Of a DNA stretch of 64,000 nucleotides, positions 24,901-36,540 are shown in pieces; the first letter of the stretch is position 1; each line of letters begins with the position of its first letter. The notes under the pieces are model-generated. The model saw only the letters and a program-made list of their open reading frames with translations, had not been told where the DNA came from and did no database searches. Origin of the DNA: Owenia fusiformis (taxonomy: Eukaryota > Annelida > Polychaeta > Sabellida > Oweniidae); contig CAIIXF020000008.1 in assembly GCA_903813345.2 (NCBI GenBank), forward strand, positions 5,157,341 to 5,221,340, given 5' to 3'. The translations under genes and the position numbers were made by a program.

Positions 24901-26130
24901 AGGAATGCAAAGTTTAGGAAAACAATGCCTGAGTGGAATGAAGCAGCCACAATACATTGAGTCTTAGGCTTAAATCCTTTTCACACATTGCAAAATATAT
25001 TTGACAAAATCACCTTAAAGATACAAAATCACCAAAAGAAGATATTTAAAATGAAACTTTTTGCAAGGGCCAAGTTGGCAAAGTATCAATTTCAATCTGT
25101 GAGTATATTTAGTACATTAGCCATGGGATAATCCAAGTAACCTCATAGGATAATCTATATTTATATCTACCATCCACAATGACTCATGCATTTTATCTAC
25201 CTACCCCGAAATGAGACATTGTAATATTTAATTTTAAATGCACCTGCACCAAAGACCTATTACTAGAAATGGTTAAATGTTATATATGGTTTTTCCATTA
25301 GTATAGCCCATGAGTTGTTTTCAGATATTTATAAGCTGAAAACATCACTTCAGTAATTCATTTTCAATTTTATTACCTTCATAAGTAGGAAGGAATAACC
25401 TCTGGGCCTCTGAACTAAATTCTTCAACTGGAGGTAGATGCAGAGAAAAATGTGTCAATGAATTCATTTCAATAAGCAATGTTTTCAACCCCATCATTAT
25501 TGCATGTATTGCCTCTGGTTCTGTATATCCAAATCTTCCCCTCTGAGGCCAATCCTCTCTCCTTATGTCAATGAGCAGCAAATCAATTGTCAATTTCTGT
25601 ATTGTTCCAAGTTTGTTGAAAAGTTGGGAAAGTTGCATCCAAAACTCAGCTTCCACATCTTTGTCTAGAATCTCAAAATCTCCGGAATGCTCGAGAACAG
25701 AAACATTATCCCCAAAAGTTTTTGTGTAAGAATACTGTCCCCTTACTGTAATTTCATTCAAATGTTGGAAAGTGTTCTGTAAACTTTCTAACAAATGAAA
25801 TGAGTTCATTGCCCAAGAATTAGCATACCAAGTATACTCTCCTTGAGTTGGGAGATCCAGCAATAGAAGTATTTTCTTATACTGACGCTTCCGACACAAT
25901 TCTTGATACCCTTTATGATGAGCATAACATTTTGGATCTCTTTTTAGAATGTCAATTTTAATACAAACATCTCTCCACACAACTGGAAGGTCCACTAAGT
26001 CTCTCAAGTGTTTGCTGAGAAGACGAATGCTGTTTTTATCCGGAACAGGAAGGTAAGTTAAAATGTTAACCCAAATCTCCACAGCTAGTTCAGGCCATGA
26101 TGCTCTAAATGCGCTTTTAGGCAGTGGCAT
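21909..26130 (-). CDS. F-box protein, three coding exons, 558 residues
   Basis: Exons (minus): 26130-25377, 23275-22732, 22287-21909. GT-AG at each border with phases 1 and 2 matching; 1677 nt, 558 residues plus TGA. Residues about 10-55 are an F-box: WPELAVEIWVNILTYLPVPD then RLLSKHLRDLVDLPVVWRDV, fitting the LPxEIWxxIL(x)YLP...LW pattern that binds SKP1. The rest has leucine-rich stretches (LTHFSLHLPPV, LRLEHLDVRH, LSNLKELNIKC, NRNLRTLNIDI, VQVLHIRYV) suggestive of irregular LRRs as in FBXL-type substrate receptors of SCF ubiquitin ligases. I do not recognise a named orthologue. An acceptor at 26143 just upstream of the ATG suggests a non-coding 5' exon further upstream. A possible alternative terminal exon lies in intron 1 (24556-24779). 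Confidence 0.82.
22514..22702. repeat. TACAGTAAAACCTGT-type MITE
   Basis: Left end TACAGTGAAACCTGTCTC and right end ATACAGGTTTCACTGAA are inverted repeats; interior holds GAGAGGTGTTCAGATTGG motifs. Same family as 40850-41030, 45168-45342 and 46533-46751. TA duplication suggests Tc1/mariner mobilisation. In F-box intron 2. Confidence 0.65.
24556..24779 (-). other. Possible alternative terminal exon of the F-box gene
   Basis: After an acceptor-like CTATAG, a frame entered in phase 1 (the phase left by F-box exon 1) stays open for 74 codons to TAA. The peptide is rather hydrophobic (MIHRHPVALIIGHQ... LMLMKLASSTALKPHNG) and unlike the regular C-terminus. Open frames of this length occur by chance in the window, so support is weak. 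Confidence 0.22.
24813..24997. repeat. Palindromic MITE (GGATTTAAGCC ends)
   Basis: AAGGATTTAAGCC at the left and GGCTTAAATCCTTTTCACAC at the right enclose CATTCCATTGAAGGTGTTG / CTGAGTGGAATGAAGCAG arms. A second copy lies at 42802-42985. Non-coding. Confidence 0.65.
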
Positions 26131-26474
26131 AGTATTCTTTATCTGGAAATAAAATAAGTTATCATTATGATACAAGTAGGGATTACATGTAATGAGTGAA
26201 AATTACAGCCATATTGACTAAGAAAGAAAAAAAAGTGTACTTTTTCTAGATAACTTGTACTCAATGAGTTTGTTTGTATGTAAGCTCATCCTTTAGAAAA
26301 AAATATCTCACAGTCGAGACCCTATCTGTTGACTTATACCTGGCACAATCTTCAACCCACTGGACTTTTTTGCTTGTTGAGCCGTATCACCTACTTACCA
26401 ACAAAGAAGCCCCAACTCCGCCGCTTTATTTGCTAATTTTGTGATTGTGCTGACCGATCGAATTATTTTCTTGA

Positions 26475-27264
26475 ATAAACCAGGGAAATCAATGTGTTAT
26501 ATGATTGATCGTTAAAGGAGGAGGGAAGTTAGTGCAACAGATTTCGGATAGTCATATGTTGGATTTTGGCTATTCTCTGAGGATTTAAACAGGTGCATAT
26601 GTTCTAGATCAATGCATTATCTCCAGGAAAAGCACACATAGAGATGATAAAATAATTTCAACTCTGAGACAGGGGAGGTGCAAACAACCCACCCACATGT
26701 TTTTTCTGAAATGTTGTACTGATTTTCAACCCCTTCCACCCCTGCTTTTTCAATTTTTGTTGCATCAATATGTTGTGTTTTGACACACACTTAACCACTT
26801 CTAAGGAATAAGTAATTCCTACAGGGGTTTTAAAGATATCCATTATGGGTGACCAAAATTAGCTGAAAGCAATGGATTGCATGAGTTTTCCCTATGGGAA
26901 AATAACATGGGAAATATTGATTTCTACTTTATCTAAAAGGAATCACTTAACTCTGTGTCAAAACGCAACATATTTATGCAAGAAAAATTATATAAACCGG
27001 AATGAAAGGGGTTGAAAATCAGGAAAACATTTCAGAAAAAACATGTGGGTGGGTTGTTTGCATCTACCCTGTCTCAAAGTTGAAATTATTTTATTATCTC
27101 TATAAGAGCTTTTCCTGGAGGTAATGCATTGGCCTAACATATGCACCTGTTTAAATCCTCAGAAAATAGCCAAAATCAAACATATGACTATCCGAAATCT
27201 GTTGCACTAACTTCCCTCCTCCTTTAACGATCAATCATATAACACATTGATTTCCCTGGTTTAT
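26475..27264. repeat. 790 bp near-perfect foldback (inverted repeat)
   Basis: ATAAACCAGGGAAATCAATG at the left is mirrored by CATTGATTTCCCTGGTTTAT at the right. Matching continues inwards (GGAGGAGGGAAGTTAGTGCA / TGCACTAACTTCCCTCCTCC, CCCACCCACATGTTTTTTCT / AAAAAACATGTGGGTGGG, ATGTTGTGTTTTGACAC) for about 330 bp per arm, around a ~120 bp centre. Likely a foldback MITE; it lies in the 5' flank of the F-box gene, possibly in its first intron. Confidence 0.8.
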
Positions 27265-28261
27265 CTTTAAAAACAGTTTTATATCTTGTCATCTTGATTA
27301 ATACAATTATGTAATATAATCATATGTAACTATATACACCCGCATGGGTGTCAGTTGCCTGTACACTGAACATTGATATAATTGATAAATAAACAACTAT
27401 ACAAACTGTATATAAGCAATTATAATTGAATATCACTGATTGTCAGGATGAGAAACCCAAGGGTGGCTTTAGTGTTTTAAGTTGTGCAAGGACAAGACAG
27501 GCCTTGCAATATAATATGGCATTATCACGGTTATACCAGACTTTCACGATAACATTACCATGGTCATGGCAGGATCCTTGCGCTAGACTACTTAAAAACA
27601 CTAATAACATGGTGCAATTGTGCCCATAGGCCAAGGATAAAGTAATAGTAAGCCGTATATAGAAGAGACAGGTGAACAAGTCTGACTAAGACCACTTGTT
27701 AAGATGGAGATTTCAACAATATTTAGTGTATTATTTTCAAAAAGCAATGGGGAGTAGATAGAAAATTGATAGTTTGTAGCTCTTACCTAAGATTGAAACT
27801 CAGTCAGATGATATAGAGTGAATAATGCTGTCTAAAAGAGAGAATTTCTGAAAATCTACAATTGCTTGGCAAGTTCATTAGTAAACAAGTGATCTGATTG
27901 GTCACTGCTGACCTCCCTGACCTCCACCAGTGACAATTTCTGTATTAACCAACCAAATCAGTTTCAGCTTGCCAGGCAATTGCAAATATCCATAGTTGTT
28001 GTTTTATATGCCGTATTATATGCAGTTTTTAGATAAAGATTTGAAAAAAACAATGATATAATTTTGAAAAACACTTTGAAGAAGATTTTGGAGAGATATG
28101 GGAATATAATTTGATACCAGTGAGGAGAACTAGTGCCAAGACTGAAAAATTTTGAAGAATTTTCAACCTTACTTGTGGACCTGTCTCGATCTTCTATATA
28201 CAGCTTACTATTACTTTTCCCTTGGCCTATGGTTGTGCCAGGCAAAAGTCTTCACCATGTT
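27265..28261. other. Intergenic stretch; nothing recognised
   Basis: AT-rich, with short spurious frames only. No repeats shared with the rest of the window that I could see and no RNA gene. Confidence 0.4.
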
Positions 28262-28397
28262 CACAGGAACTTGTAGCACATGAGATGCTTATGTCAGATC
28301 TGAGTCATTTATATAAGAAGGACAATAGCGCTTTACCATTTCCGGGAACTGGAACATAAGCACCTCATATCATAGTGCTAGGCTACAAGTTCCTGTG
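28262..28397. repeat. Palindromic MITE (CACAGGAACTTGTAGCAC ends)
   Basis: Left CACAGGAACTTGTAGCAC, right a mirrored GCTACAAGTTCCTGTG, with inner arms ATGAGATGCTTATGTCAG / GGAACATAAGCACCTCAT. Two further copies are stacked at 48198-48395. Confidence 0.75.
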
Positions 28398-28447
28398 AAA
28401 GTCTTGCAACAGATAGCCTCAAGCCTGTGGTTGTAGTTGTACTGTGC

Positions 28448-29168
28448 TTAAGGTAACTTATAACTTAATCAAAAAATCCAAGATGGCCGAAACCAGGAAG
28501 CACATGGCATTTGAGTATAATCTGACCATCAAAATTAACTGTCTTTTGGTTGGATTTTCTCTCAATTTTTTAGTTCCACTTATCATTTATATAGCCAGGC
28601 TCACTGTGGTAATGCAAATAGAAACAGTAAACATTTTGGAATGGGAATTCGAGTCCTCTGAAAATGTGACAGAAAAATTGACAAAAAGAGTAGCACGGCA
28701 AAGGTCCCTGAACATTTTTTTTTCTAATTTCTCTGAAACATCCCTTTAATATAGCCCAAAATGGAAGGAGCTTTAGAATTTTGAAATCTCTCATACAAAT
28801 TTAAAAAAATAGAAAAAAACAATTTGAGAAGTGTACTTTTTTCCTTATTTTGATCCCAATTTTTTTATCGGGTAATTTTTCAAATTTCCGTTGCTCCTTC
28901 GTTTTTGATATATGTTTGAAGTATATTTTCTGAAATGTTCAGATATTTTGAATCAGCGGTTTTTCACGGGCTACTCCTAGAAAAAATCTTCTCAAATTCT
29001 TTAAACGGCACTTTTTTCTCAAACTAAAGTTTTTTGTTGTTCTTTGATGTCTTTGTAATGATAACAGTGCACAAGCATATGTGAAATAATAAAAACGACT
29101 TCTCAGGAAGAGTTTGAAAATTTCAAGATTGTGAAATTCAATTTTTTCTGAAAATCGATTAGTTACAG
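28448..29168 (-). repeat. TTAA-flanked MITE, uninterrupted copy
   Basis: Starts TTAAGGTAACTTATAACTTA, runs ~720 bp and ends near GAAAATCGATTAGTTAC (terminal bases eroded). It is the reverse complement of the two halves of the 33361-36540 copy, and so shows the pre-insertion state of that locus. TTAA target sites suggest piggyBac-type mobilisation. Short open frames across it are chance. Confidence 0.7.
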
Positions 29169-29316
29169 CATGGGCTTTCAACTAGAAGGGTAGGCAACTT
29201 CCTATATTTCATACATAAGCATTGCCTTTGGGTTTTCAAAATTGGAGAATGTACACATTCCAAGAAAATCTTATTTTGTTCTTTTTATGGATGATTAAAA
29301 GAAATAGCTCAAAAAT

Positions 29317-30866
29317 AACAAGGCACAGACGTGAACAATATCGTACCTAAAACACAGCATTGTGGTCTTGTTGACCAAGAAAGCAAGATGGCCGCAGAAA
29401 AGTTAATCAGCTCTAGAACTTATCACTGTGTAACAAATGTAAAAATTTGAACGGTTTGGCTGGAAACCTGTAGACAAGCCTCGATAGACAAGATTTTAGG
29501 ACGGAAAATATAAAATGGCAGCCTTAACATTTACCCAGAATGCCCAAAAACTAATCAGTTCTTGACGTTGATATGTAGAAACATCCCTGAAAATTTCAGA
29601 TAAATCCCTCAAATGGTTTGGCTGGAAACCTGTAGACAAGTCTTGAAAGCGAAGATTTTAGGACGGAAAATCCAAAATGGCCACCTTAAAATTTACCCAG
29701 AATGCCCAAAAACCAATCAGTCCTTGACGTTGATATGTAGAAACATCCCTGAAAATTTCAGATGAATCCCTCAAATGGTTTGGCTGAAAATCTGTAGTCA
29801 AGTCTTGAAAGTGAAGATTTTAGGACAGAAAATCCAAAATGGCCACCTTAAAATTTAACCAGAATGCCCAAAAACTAATCAGTTCTTGACGTTGATATGT
29901 AGAAACATCCCTGAAAATTTCAGATGAATCCCTCAAAAGGTTTGGCTGGAAACCTGTAGACAAGTCTTGAAAGTAAAGATTTTAGGACGGAAAATCCAAA
30001 ATGGCCACCTTAAAATTTACCCAGAATGCCCAAAAACTAATCAGTTCTTGACGTTGATATGTAGAAACATCCCTGAAAATTTCAGCTGAATCCCTCAAAT
30101 GGTTTGGCTGAAAATCTGTAGTCAAGTCTTGAAAGTGAAGATTTTAGGACGGAAAATCCAAAATGGCCACCTTAAAATTTACCCAGAATGCCCAAAAACT
30201 AATCAGTTCTTGACTTTGATATGTAGAAACATCCCTGAAAATTTCAGATGAATCCCTCAAATGGTTGGCTGAAAACCTGTAGACAAGTCTTGAAAGTGAA
30301 GATTTTAGGACGGAAAATCAAAAATGGCCACCTTAAAATTTACCCAGAATGCCCAAAAACTAATCAGTTCTTGACTTTGATATGTAGAAACATCCCTGAA
30401 AATTTCAGATGAATCCCTCAAATGGTTGGCTGAAAACCTGTAGACAAGTCTTGAAAGTGAAGATTTTAGGACGGAAAATCCAAAATGGCCACCTTAAAAT
30501 TTACCCAGAATGCCCAAAAACTAATCAGTTCTTGACGTTGATATGTAGAAACATCCCTGAAAATTTCAAATGCATCCCTCAAATGGTTTGGCTGAAAACC
30601 TGTAGACAAGTCTTGAAAGTGAAGATTTTAGGACGGAAAATCCAAAATTGCCACCTTATAATTTACCCAGAATGCCCAAAAACTAATCAGTTCTTGACTT
30701 TGATATGTAGAAACATCCCTGAAAATTTCAGATGAATCCCTCAAATGGTTTGGCTGGAAACCTGTAGACAAGCTGAAAAGTAAGACGCCGCCCGCCCGCC
30801 CGCCCGCCCGCCCGCCGCCCGTCAAGCTGACTACAATATCGTACCTCTTGTTAGGTACGATAAAAA
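29317..30866 (-). mobile_element. Family-2 Helentron-like element with 162 bp tandem array
   Basis: Read on the minus strand: hairpin ATCGTACCT/AGGTACGAT (30846-30862), a (CGGG)n microsatellite (about 30786-30820), then about eight 162 bp units (landmark CAAAATGGCCACCTTAAAAT at 29673, 29835, 29997 and on), then TTTAGGTACGATATTG and TTCACGTCTGTGCCTTGTT as the 3' end. A shorter copy in the opposite orientation with about three units sits at 53050-53770. The plan matches bivalve 'pearl'/Helentron-associated elements. Confidence 0.75.
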
Positions 30867-30917
30867 CATGATCATCTACATACATGTTGATAATTTAATA
30901 CAAGAACACAAACGTGT

Positions 30918-32422
30918 ACAATATGTCCCCACCTATGGGTAATCCTGTCAAATGATTATCCTAAAAATGAGTAGACAAGACTTTACCGACAAAATTTGAG
31001 GACGGAGAATCCAAAATGGCCATCTTAAAATTTACCAAGAATGACAAAAAATTAGTCAGTTCTAGATTTTCATACTAAGAACCACCCCTGAAAATTTGAA
31101 ATTGATCCCTCACACAGTTAACCAGAAAACATGTAAACAAGACGTTACAGACAAGATTTGAGGACAGAAAATCCAAAATGGCTGCCTTGACATTTATCCA
31201 GAATGCCAAAAACTAATCTGTTCTAGATTTTCATACTAAGAATCATCCCTGAAAATTTAAAATTGATGTACCAAACAGTTCACCTGGAAATGTGTAGACA
31301 AGACTTTACAGACAAGATTTTAGGACAGAAAATCCAAAATGGCTGCCTTGACATTTACCCAGAATGCCCAAAAACTAATCAGTTCTAGATTTTCATAATA
31401 AGAATCATCCCTGAAAATTTGAAATTGATCTACCAAACGGTTCACCTAAAAACGCGTAGACAAGACTTTACGGGCAAGATTTTAAGACGGAAAATCCAAA
31501 ATGGCTGCCTTGACATTTATCCAGAATGCCGTAAAAATTATCAGATCTAGATTTTCATACTGAGAATCATCCCTGAAAATTTGAAATTGATCTACCAAAC
31601 GGTTCACCTGAAAATGCGTAGACAAGACTTTACAGACACGATTTTAGGACGGAAAATCCAAAATGGCTGCCTTGACATTTACCCAGAATGCCCAAAAACT
31701 AATCAGATCTAGATTCTCATACTAAGAATCATCCCTGAAAATTTGAAATTGATCTACCAAACGGTTCACCTGAAAACGTGTAGATAAGACTTTACAGACA
31801 AGATTTTAGGTCGGAAAAATCCAAAATGGCCGACAATAAAAAAGTGATTATGAGTTTTTGCTGAAATCTTTTTACAAAATTATCACATATACCTACTGTT
31901 AACAATAACATAAGCTTTTACAACAAAGTACACCTGAAATTATTTATAAAGCTACTAAAAAGTTAAAGCATGAAAACTGAAAAACACCATTCAATATGAT
32001 ACAAAGTATTATCGTGCGCTAACTTTTCTTAAAACATTCAAAATGGCTGACATGACTGAGCTAACAGGTCCAAAACCTAATCAGATCTAGAATGAAGTGA
32101 GCTGAACAAGATGTTAAAGTTTTAAAAGCAACTGTGAAGCCGTTTTTCTTAAAGTTTGCAGACAAGGATTTTAGCATTTGACTTCAAAATGGCCGACAGG
32201 AAGTAGGTATCGAGTTAATTTTTTTTCATCCACATCTGCATGCACTCATAAATTATCCCTGAAAATTTGAAGGTGATATCTGCAGCGGTTTTGGAGAAAA
32301 CTCCCGGACGTACGGACGGACAGACAGACGGACAGACAGACGGACGGACAGACGGACGGACGGACAGACGGACGCGCCTAGGCCGACAATATGGCCCCAC
32401 ACTATGTGGTGGGGACATAAAA
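30918..32422 (-). mobile_element. Family-3 Helentron-like element with ~160 bp tandem array
   Basis: Read on the minus strand: hairpin ATGTCCCCAC / GTGGGGCCAT (32390-32418), (GTCC/GTCT)n microsatellite (about 32306-32372), spaced GGCCATTTTG units, then an array of about five 160 bp units whose sequence is distantly related to the family-2 unit (AAAATGGCTGCCTTGACATT), and a 3' end GGTGGGGACATATTG then TACACGTTTGTG. It adjoins the family-2 copy. Confidence 0.7.
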
Positions 32423-32753
32423 AAATGGAATTTATCATAATTATGACAACACAGAAAGTGAACATTCTCCCACAAATTATGTTTTTATTGGAATGTGTTC
32501 TTGAATAATTACCCACAATGCAATACTCAACATCTTGATACCTCTTATTCTTATTGGTCTTTTTTGTTTACTTTTACATGAGATTCAATATATTTTATGC
32601 TTTAATCATATTGGAAATTGATTAAATATTCAAAATAATACTAAGACATATACAAATATCTAATACTTTTTGAAATATTACCATAAAAGCGAAGCATGGC
32701 ATTGCTCATTTTGAAGGTCTCATGTTTATTACACAGAGTTGCATACCCTTCTA

Positions 32754-33140
32754 GAGTCCATTTCACTGCTTCATTTCGTTAGTAGAACGGCAAAAATAAG
32801 AAATTGGGAGACCATTGTGCAATAATATATGGAAAATAATATTCATAATGTACATGAATGACATTTGTATATCTTGGATTGCTTCTAGTTTGGCTGATAA
32901 AGTGTGTGGCCTCTAATATTTGGATGTTTCTCTGCCATGTTATTTTCAATAAGATTAACATGGCTGAAATTCTTCAAATTACAAGACGGCACAGGCTTAT
33001 TGAACAAAAAACTAAAAAATCTGAAATATAGAAATGTCATTCATGTACATTATGAATATACTTTTCCATATATTATTGCACAATGGTCTCCCAATTTCTT
33101 ATTTTTGCCGTTCTACTGACGAAATGAAGCAGTGAAATGT
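32754..33140. repeat. Palindromic MITE inserted in an older inverted element
   Basis: TTTCACTGCTTCATTTCGTT ... TTGGGAGACCATTGTGCAAT on the left is mirrored by ATTGCACAATGGTCTCCCAA ... CGAAATGAAGCAGTGAAA on the right, arms of ~120 bp. Flanks TAGAGTCCATTTCAC and TTATCCCGTTCCCGG are contiguous in the inverted copy at 36541-36889, so the palindrome is an insertion there. Confidence 0.7.
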
Positions 33141-33935
33141 TATCCCGTTCCCGGACTATGGTCCTGTGAACATCTCAATCTTTTGCCTGTGCGATTACAA
33201 CATGGGAGAATTTTTTACTCATCTTACACTTCTGATACCTACTTCAATAGATTCCTTGGTAATTTAGCATTCTTTTCGTGTAGTTGAATCCACAATTGTC
33301 TGGGTTTATCGGCAGAGCGAAGACATTTTCGTTTTTGATCGCAATATTTGCGTGTAACATTTAAGGTGACTGTTAACTTAATCGATTTTCAGAAAAAATT
33401 GAAAATTTCACAATCTTGAAATTTTCAAACTCTTCCTGAGAAGTCGTTTTTATTATTTCACATATGGTTGTGCACTGTAATCATTACAAAGACATCAAAG
33501 AACAACAAAAAACTTTAGTTTGAGAAAAAAAGTGCCGTTTAAAGAATTTGAGAAGATTTTTTTCTAGGAGTAGCCCGTGAAAAACCGCTGATTCAAAATA
33601 TCTGAACATTTCAGAAAATATACTTCAAACATATATCAAAAACGAAGGAGCAACGGAAATTTGAAAAATTACCCGACAAAAAAATTGGGATCAAAATAAG
33701 GAAAAAAGTACACTTCTCAAATTGTTTTTTTCTATTTTTTTTAATTTGTATGAGAGATTTCAAAATTCTAAAGCTCCTTCCATTTTGGGCTATATTAAAG
33801 GGATGTTTCAGAGAAATTAGAAAAAAAAATGTTCAGGGACCTTTGCAGTGCTACTCTTTTTGTCAATTTTTCTGTCACATTTTCAGAGGACTCAAATTCC
33901 CATTCCAAAATGTTTACTGTTTCTATTTGCATTAC

Positions 33936-36372
33936 ATAGGAAAGCTCTATGAACATGTAGTTGGTAACAGATTCAATTGGGCAATGGAAGTAAAAAACAT
34001 GTTTTCTACATTCCAGGACTCTTACAGAATCTTCCGCAGCTGTACTCATACAGTACTCAGATTGGTACAGGCAGTTCAACAAGGATGGAACAAGGGTGAA
34101 ACCACTATCGCAGTAACCATAGATTATGACTCCTGCTTTGAACGGGTGTGGCGCAAGGGTCTGATTTATAAGCTGCACAGGGACGGTATAGATGGTAGAC
34201 TTCTATGCTTCATAGACGAGTATCTCAGCAATCGTCAATATTCATTGACTGTGAATAATTTCACTTCTGAGCTCAGAACATCTAAGGTTGGGATCCCTCA
34301 GGGAGCTGTAGTTTCTCCGTCTCTCTGTAATGCCTATACGGCAGACTCCCTTACAAACGTAGTATCCAATCACGGGGAATACGCAGACGACGTTATACTT
34401 TGGAGTACTGACTATGATCCACACAATGCTACAAACACACTTAACAATGACATTTCAAACCTGTCAAAATGGTGCGACCAGTGGAACATGGGCGTTTCAC
34501 AACATAAATGCAAGGTCATAGTGTTCTCACCGCCAGGCAAGGCTAGACCTAATGTAGACATCAAATTTAACAACATCTCTCTCAATGTTGTAGAACACAC
34601 AAAGATACTTGGTGTCATAGTTGATCAGAATCTAAGCTTTGAGGAGCACATACAAGATAGACAGAAAAAAGGCTTTGGAGCATTAAAAACAATCTCCAAT
34701 TTTACAAATTCCAATCAGGGATGCTCGCAGACAGTTTTCTGCAACTTATACAAAAGTCTAGTTCAACCAAATCTTGAATATGGATTTGGTGTAATTGCCA
34801 CATCCACCGACAAAGCTATCTCTGCGTATAGAACAGTGCACAGACAGGCTCTCCTCAGAGCCACAGGTTGTATCCAATCCACAAGCACTGAAACATTAGA
34901 AATTCTAACGAACTGCACTCCTATTGACAAACTGTTCAAATCCAGACAGGCTCAGGAATTTGCCAGAATATGTCTGAAAACTGAATCAAGTCCAATCTAC
35001 AAGGAGACAATACTGTGGAAAAACAGCACAGTCACTGAGAGGAGAACAACTGCCTTCAGCATACTACATTCACGACTGATAGAGTTCTGCAGGAAACTCC
35101 CATTAGAACATCTTGAGAAAGAGTACACCTATAGTTACAACTTTAACAACTTTGAATTTACTGGAGCATCTAGAGACTCCAATGAATTTACAAAATCTAA
35201 AACAGAACAACGAGAGAGAATTACAGACATCCTAGAGAACTGCCCTGCAGACGCAACCATTGTCTTTACAGACGGATCAGCATATGGCAATCCAGGACCT
35301 ACTGGCTCTGCGGCAATTATATACCTACAAGGTCTTAGAGGGGAACCTATTTGTTTAGAACAAGCTATCTCCAACAGAAGCAATAACTTTGTAGGAGAAG
35401 TGAGGGCCATCAACCTTGCACTCACCTTTCTACAAGAAAGTCCACTTTGTAACAACATACTACTATTCTCTGACTGCCAGCCAGCGCTTATCACAGCCTT
35501 TGAAACAAACGTTCCAAAAAATGAGCTTAACACAGTCATAAATATTCGCAACTCATGCAAAACAATCAGACAAAAAGGTCTGTCAATCAAATACTATTGG
35601 GTTCCAGGACACGTTGATGTCAAAGGCAATGAACTGGCTGACAGTCACGCTAAACGGGCAGCATTAGTTGCAAAAAGCGGAAAATACGCTGAGGCTAAAA
35701 TAAACAAACAGCATATATACAGCCTGATCAATAAATCTGTCCAGACAAAGTGGCAGAGACAATATAATAATTCCAAAAAAGTTAGCCACATACAGCGATC
35801 AATAGAAAAAGTTGGAACCAGAGCTATCCTGGGAGAGAAAAACATTCTGTATTACAAACCAAATGTTAAGTGGCCATACGAAGCTCAATAGCCACCTAAA
35901 GAAAATCAATCCCATACTCCCTTCAGACAAGTGCCACAACTGTGACAGGATAGAGACCATTGATCATTTCATACACCACTGCTCCAAATACAGCGAGATT
36001 CGTGAGAGACTATTTTATGAGGCTAATATAGTATTCTTCTAGAAAGTGAACATAACCCAGAATTGGACATCAAGACTCTGTCAGGGCTGAACAAAACTCT
36101 AAAACCAGACATCAACAAAAGGTTGAACTACGCTTTTACAACCTTCTTGATGAAAACAAAAAGATTTTAATTGTCTAACTCATATAAACTTTAAATGTAA
36201 ATAAGTTACAAGCTAAGGAACTTTAGTGATTTTAAGAAAAAACAAAAATAAAAATAAAAAGAATCTACAAAAACACTAGAGACAGTCACAAGAGTAAAGC
36301 ACCATTGAAAAAACAGCACCAGAGACTATTAGGTGACATGATAGCACCGTATATATGGACTTAACCAACCAA
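33936..36372 (+). mobile_element. 5'-truncated non-LTR retrotransposon
   Basis: CATTAC stands at 33930-33935 and again at 36373-36378, while the uninterrupted MITE at 28448-29168 has this site once. This gives the insertion borders and a target duplication of about 6 bp. The 5' end begins inside the RT domain (no endonuclease), as in abortive target-primed reverse transcription. The 3' end is TTAACCAACCAAC, a short AACC-type tail. RT with RNase H and a C-terminal zinc finger suggests the I/Jockey-related group. Confidence 0.8.
33942..36170 (+). pseudogene. Truncated RT / RNase H / zinc-finger ORF2
   Basis: One long frame (33942-35891) holds RT motifs IDYDSCFERVW (motif A), GIPQGAVVSPSLCNAY (motif B) and YADDVILW (catalytic YxDD), then RNase H motifs FTDGSAYGNPGP, GEVRAI, FSDCQPAL and GHVDVKGNELAD. 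A +1 shift near 35865 moves the reading to a zinc-finger-like CHNCDRIETIDHFIHHCSKY; a second shift near 36040 leads to LNKTLKPDINKRLNYAF and TAA at about 36168. Missing: the 5' gag-like ORF, the endonuclease and early RT blocks. The apparent upstream Met at 33750 belongs to the host MITE, not to this protein. Not functional as it stands. Confidence 0.82.
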
Positions 36373-36540
36373 CCATTACCATAGTGAGCCTGGTTATATA
36401 AATGATAAGTGGAACTAAAAAATTGAGAGAAAATCCAACCAAAAGACAGTTAATTTTGATGGTCAGATTATACTCAAATGCCATGTGCTTCCTGGTTTCG
36501 GCCATCTTGGATTTTTTGATTAAGTTATAAGTTACCTTAA

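Larger units (their letters stand above)
33361..36540 (+). mobile_element. TTAA-flanked MITE split by a retrotransposon
   Basis: Left TTAAGGTGACTGTTAACTTA, right TAAGTTATAAGTTACCTTAA. The outer parts, 33365-33935 and 36373-36536, align in inverse to 28448-29168. The middle 2.4 kb is the non-LTR element listed separately. Confidence 0.75.

Noticed and set aside
28444-28794. Open frames on both strands of about 75-100 codons
   Set aside because: They lie in the TTAA MITE; the same frames recur at 33750-34178, so they are repeat sequence, not genes.
30409-30735. 108-codon open frame
   Set aside because: It lies entirely in the 162 bp tandem array and merely repeats with it; no independent evidence of coding.
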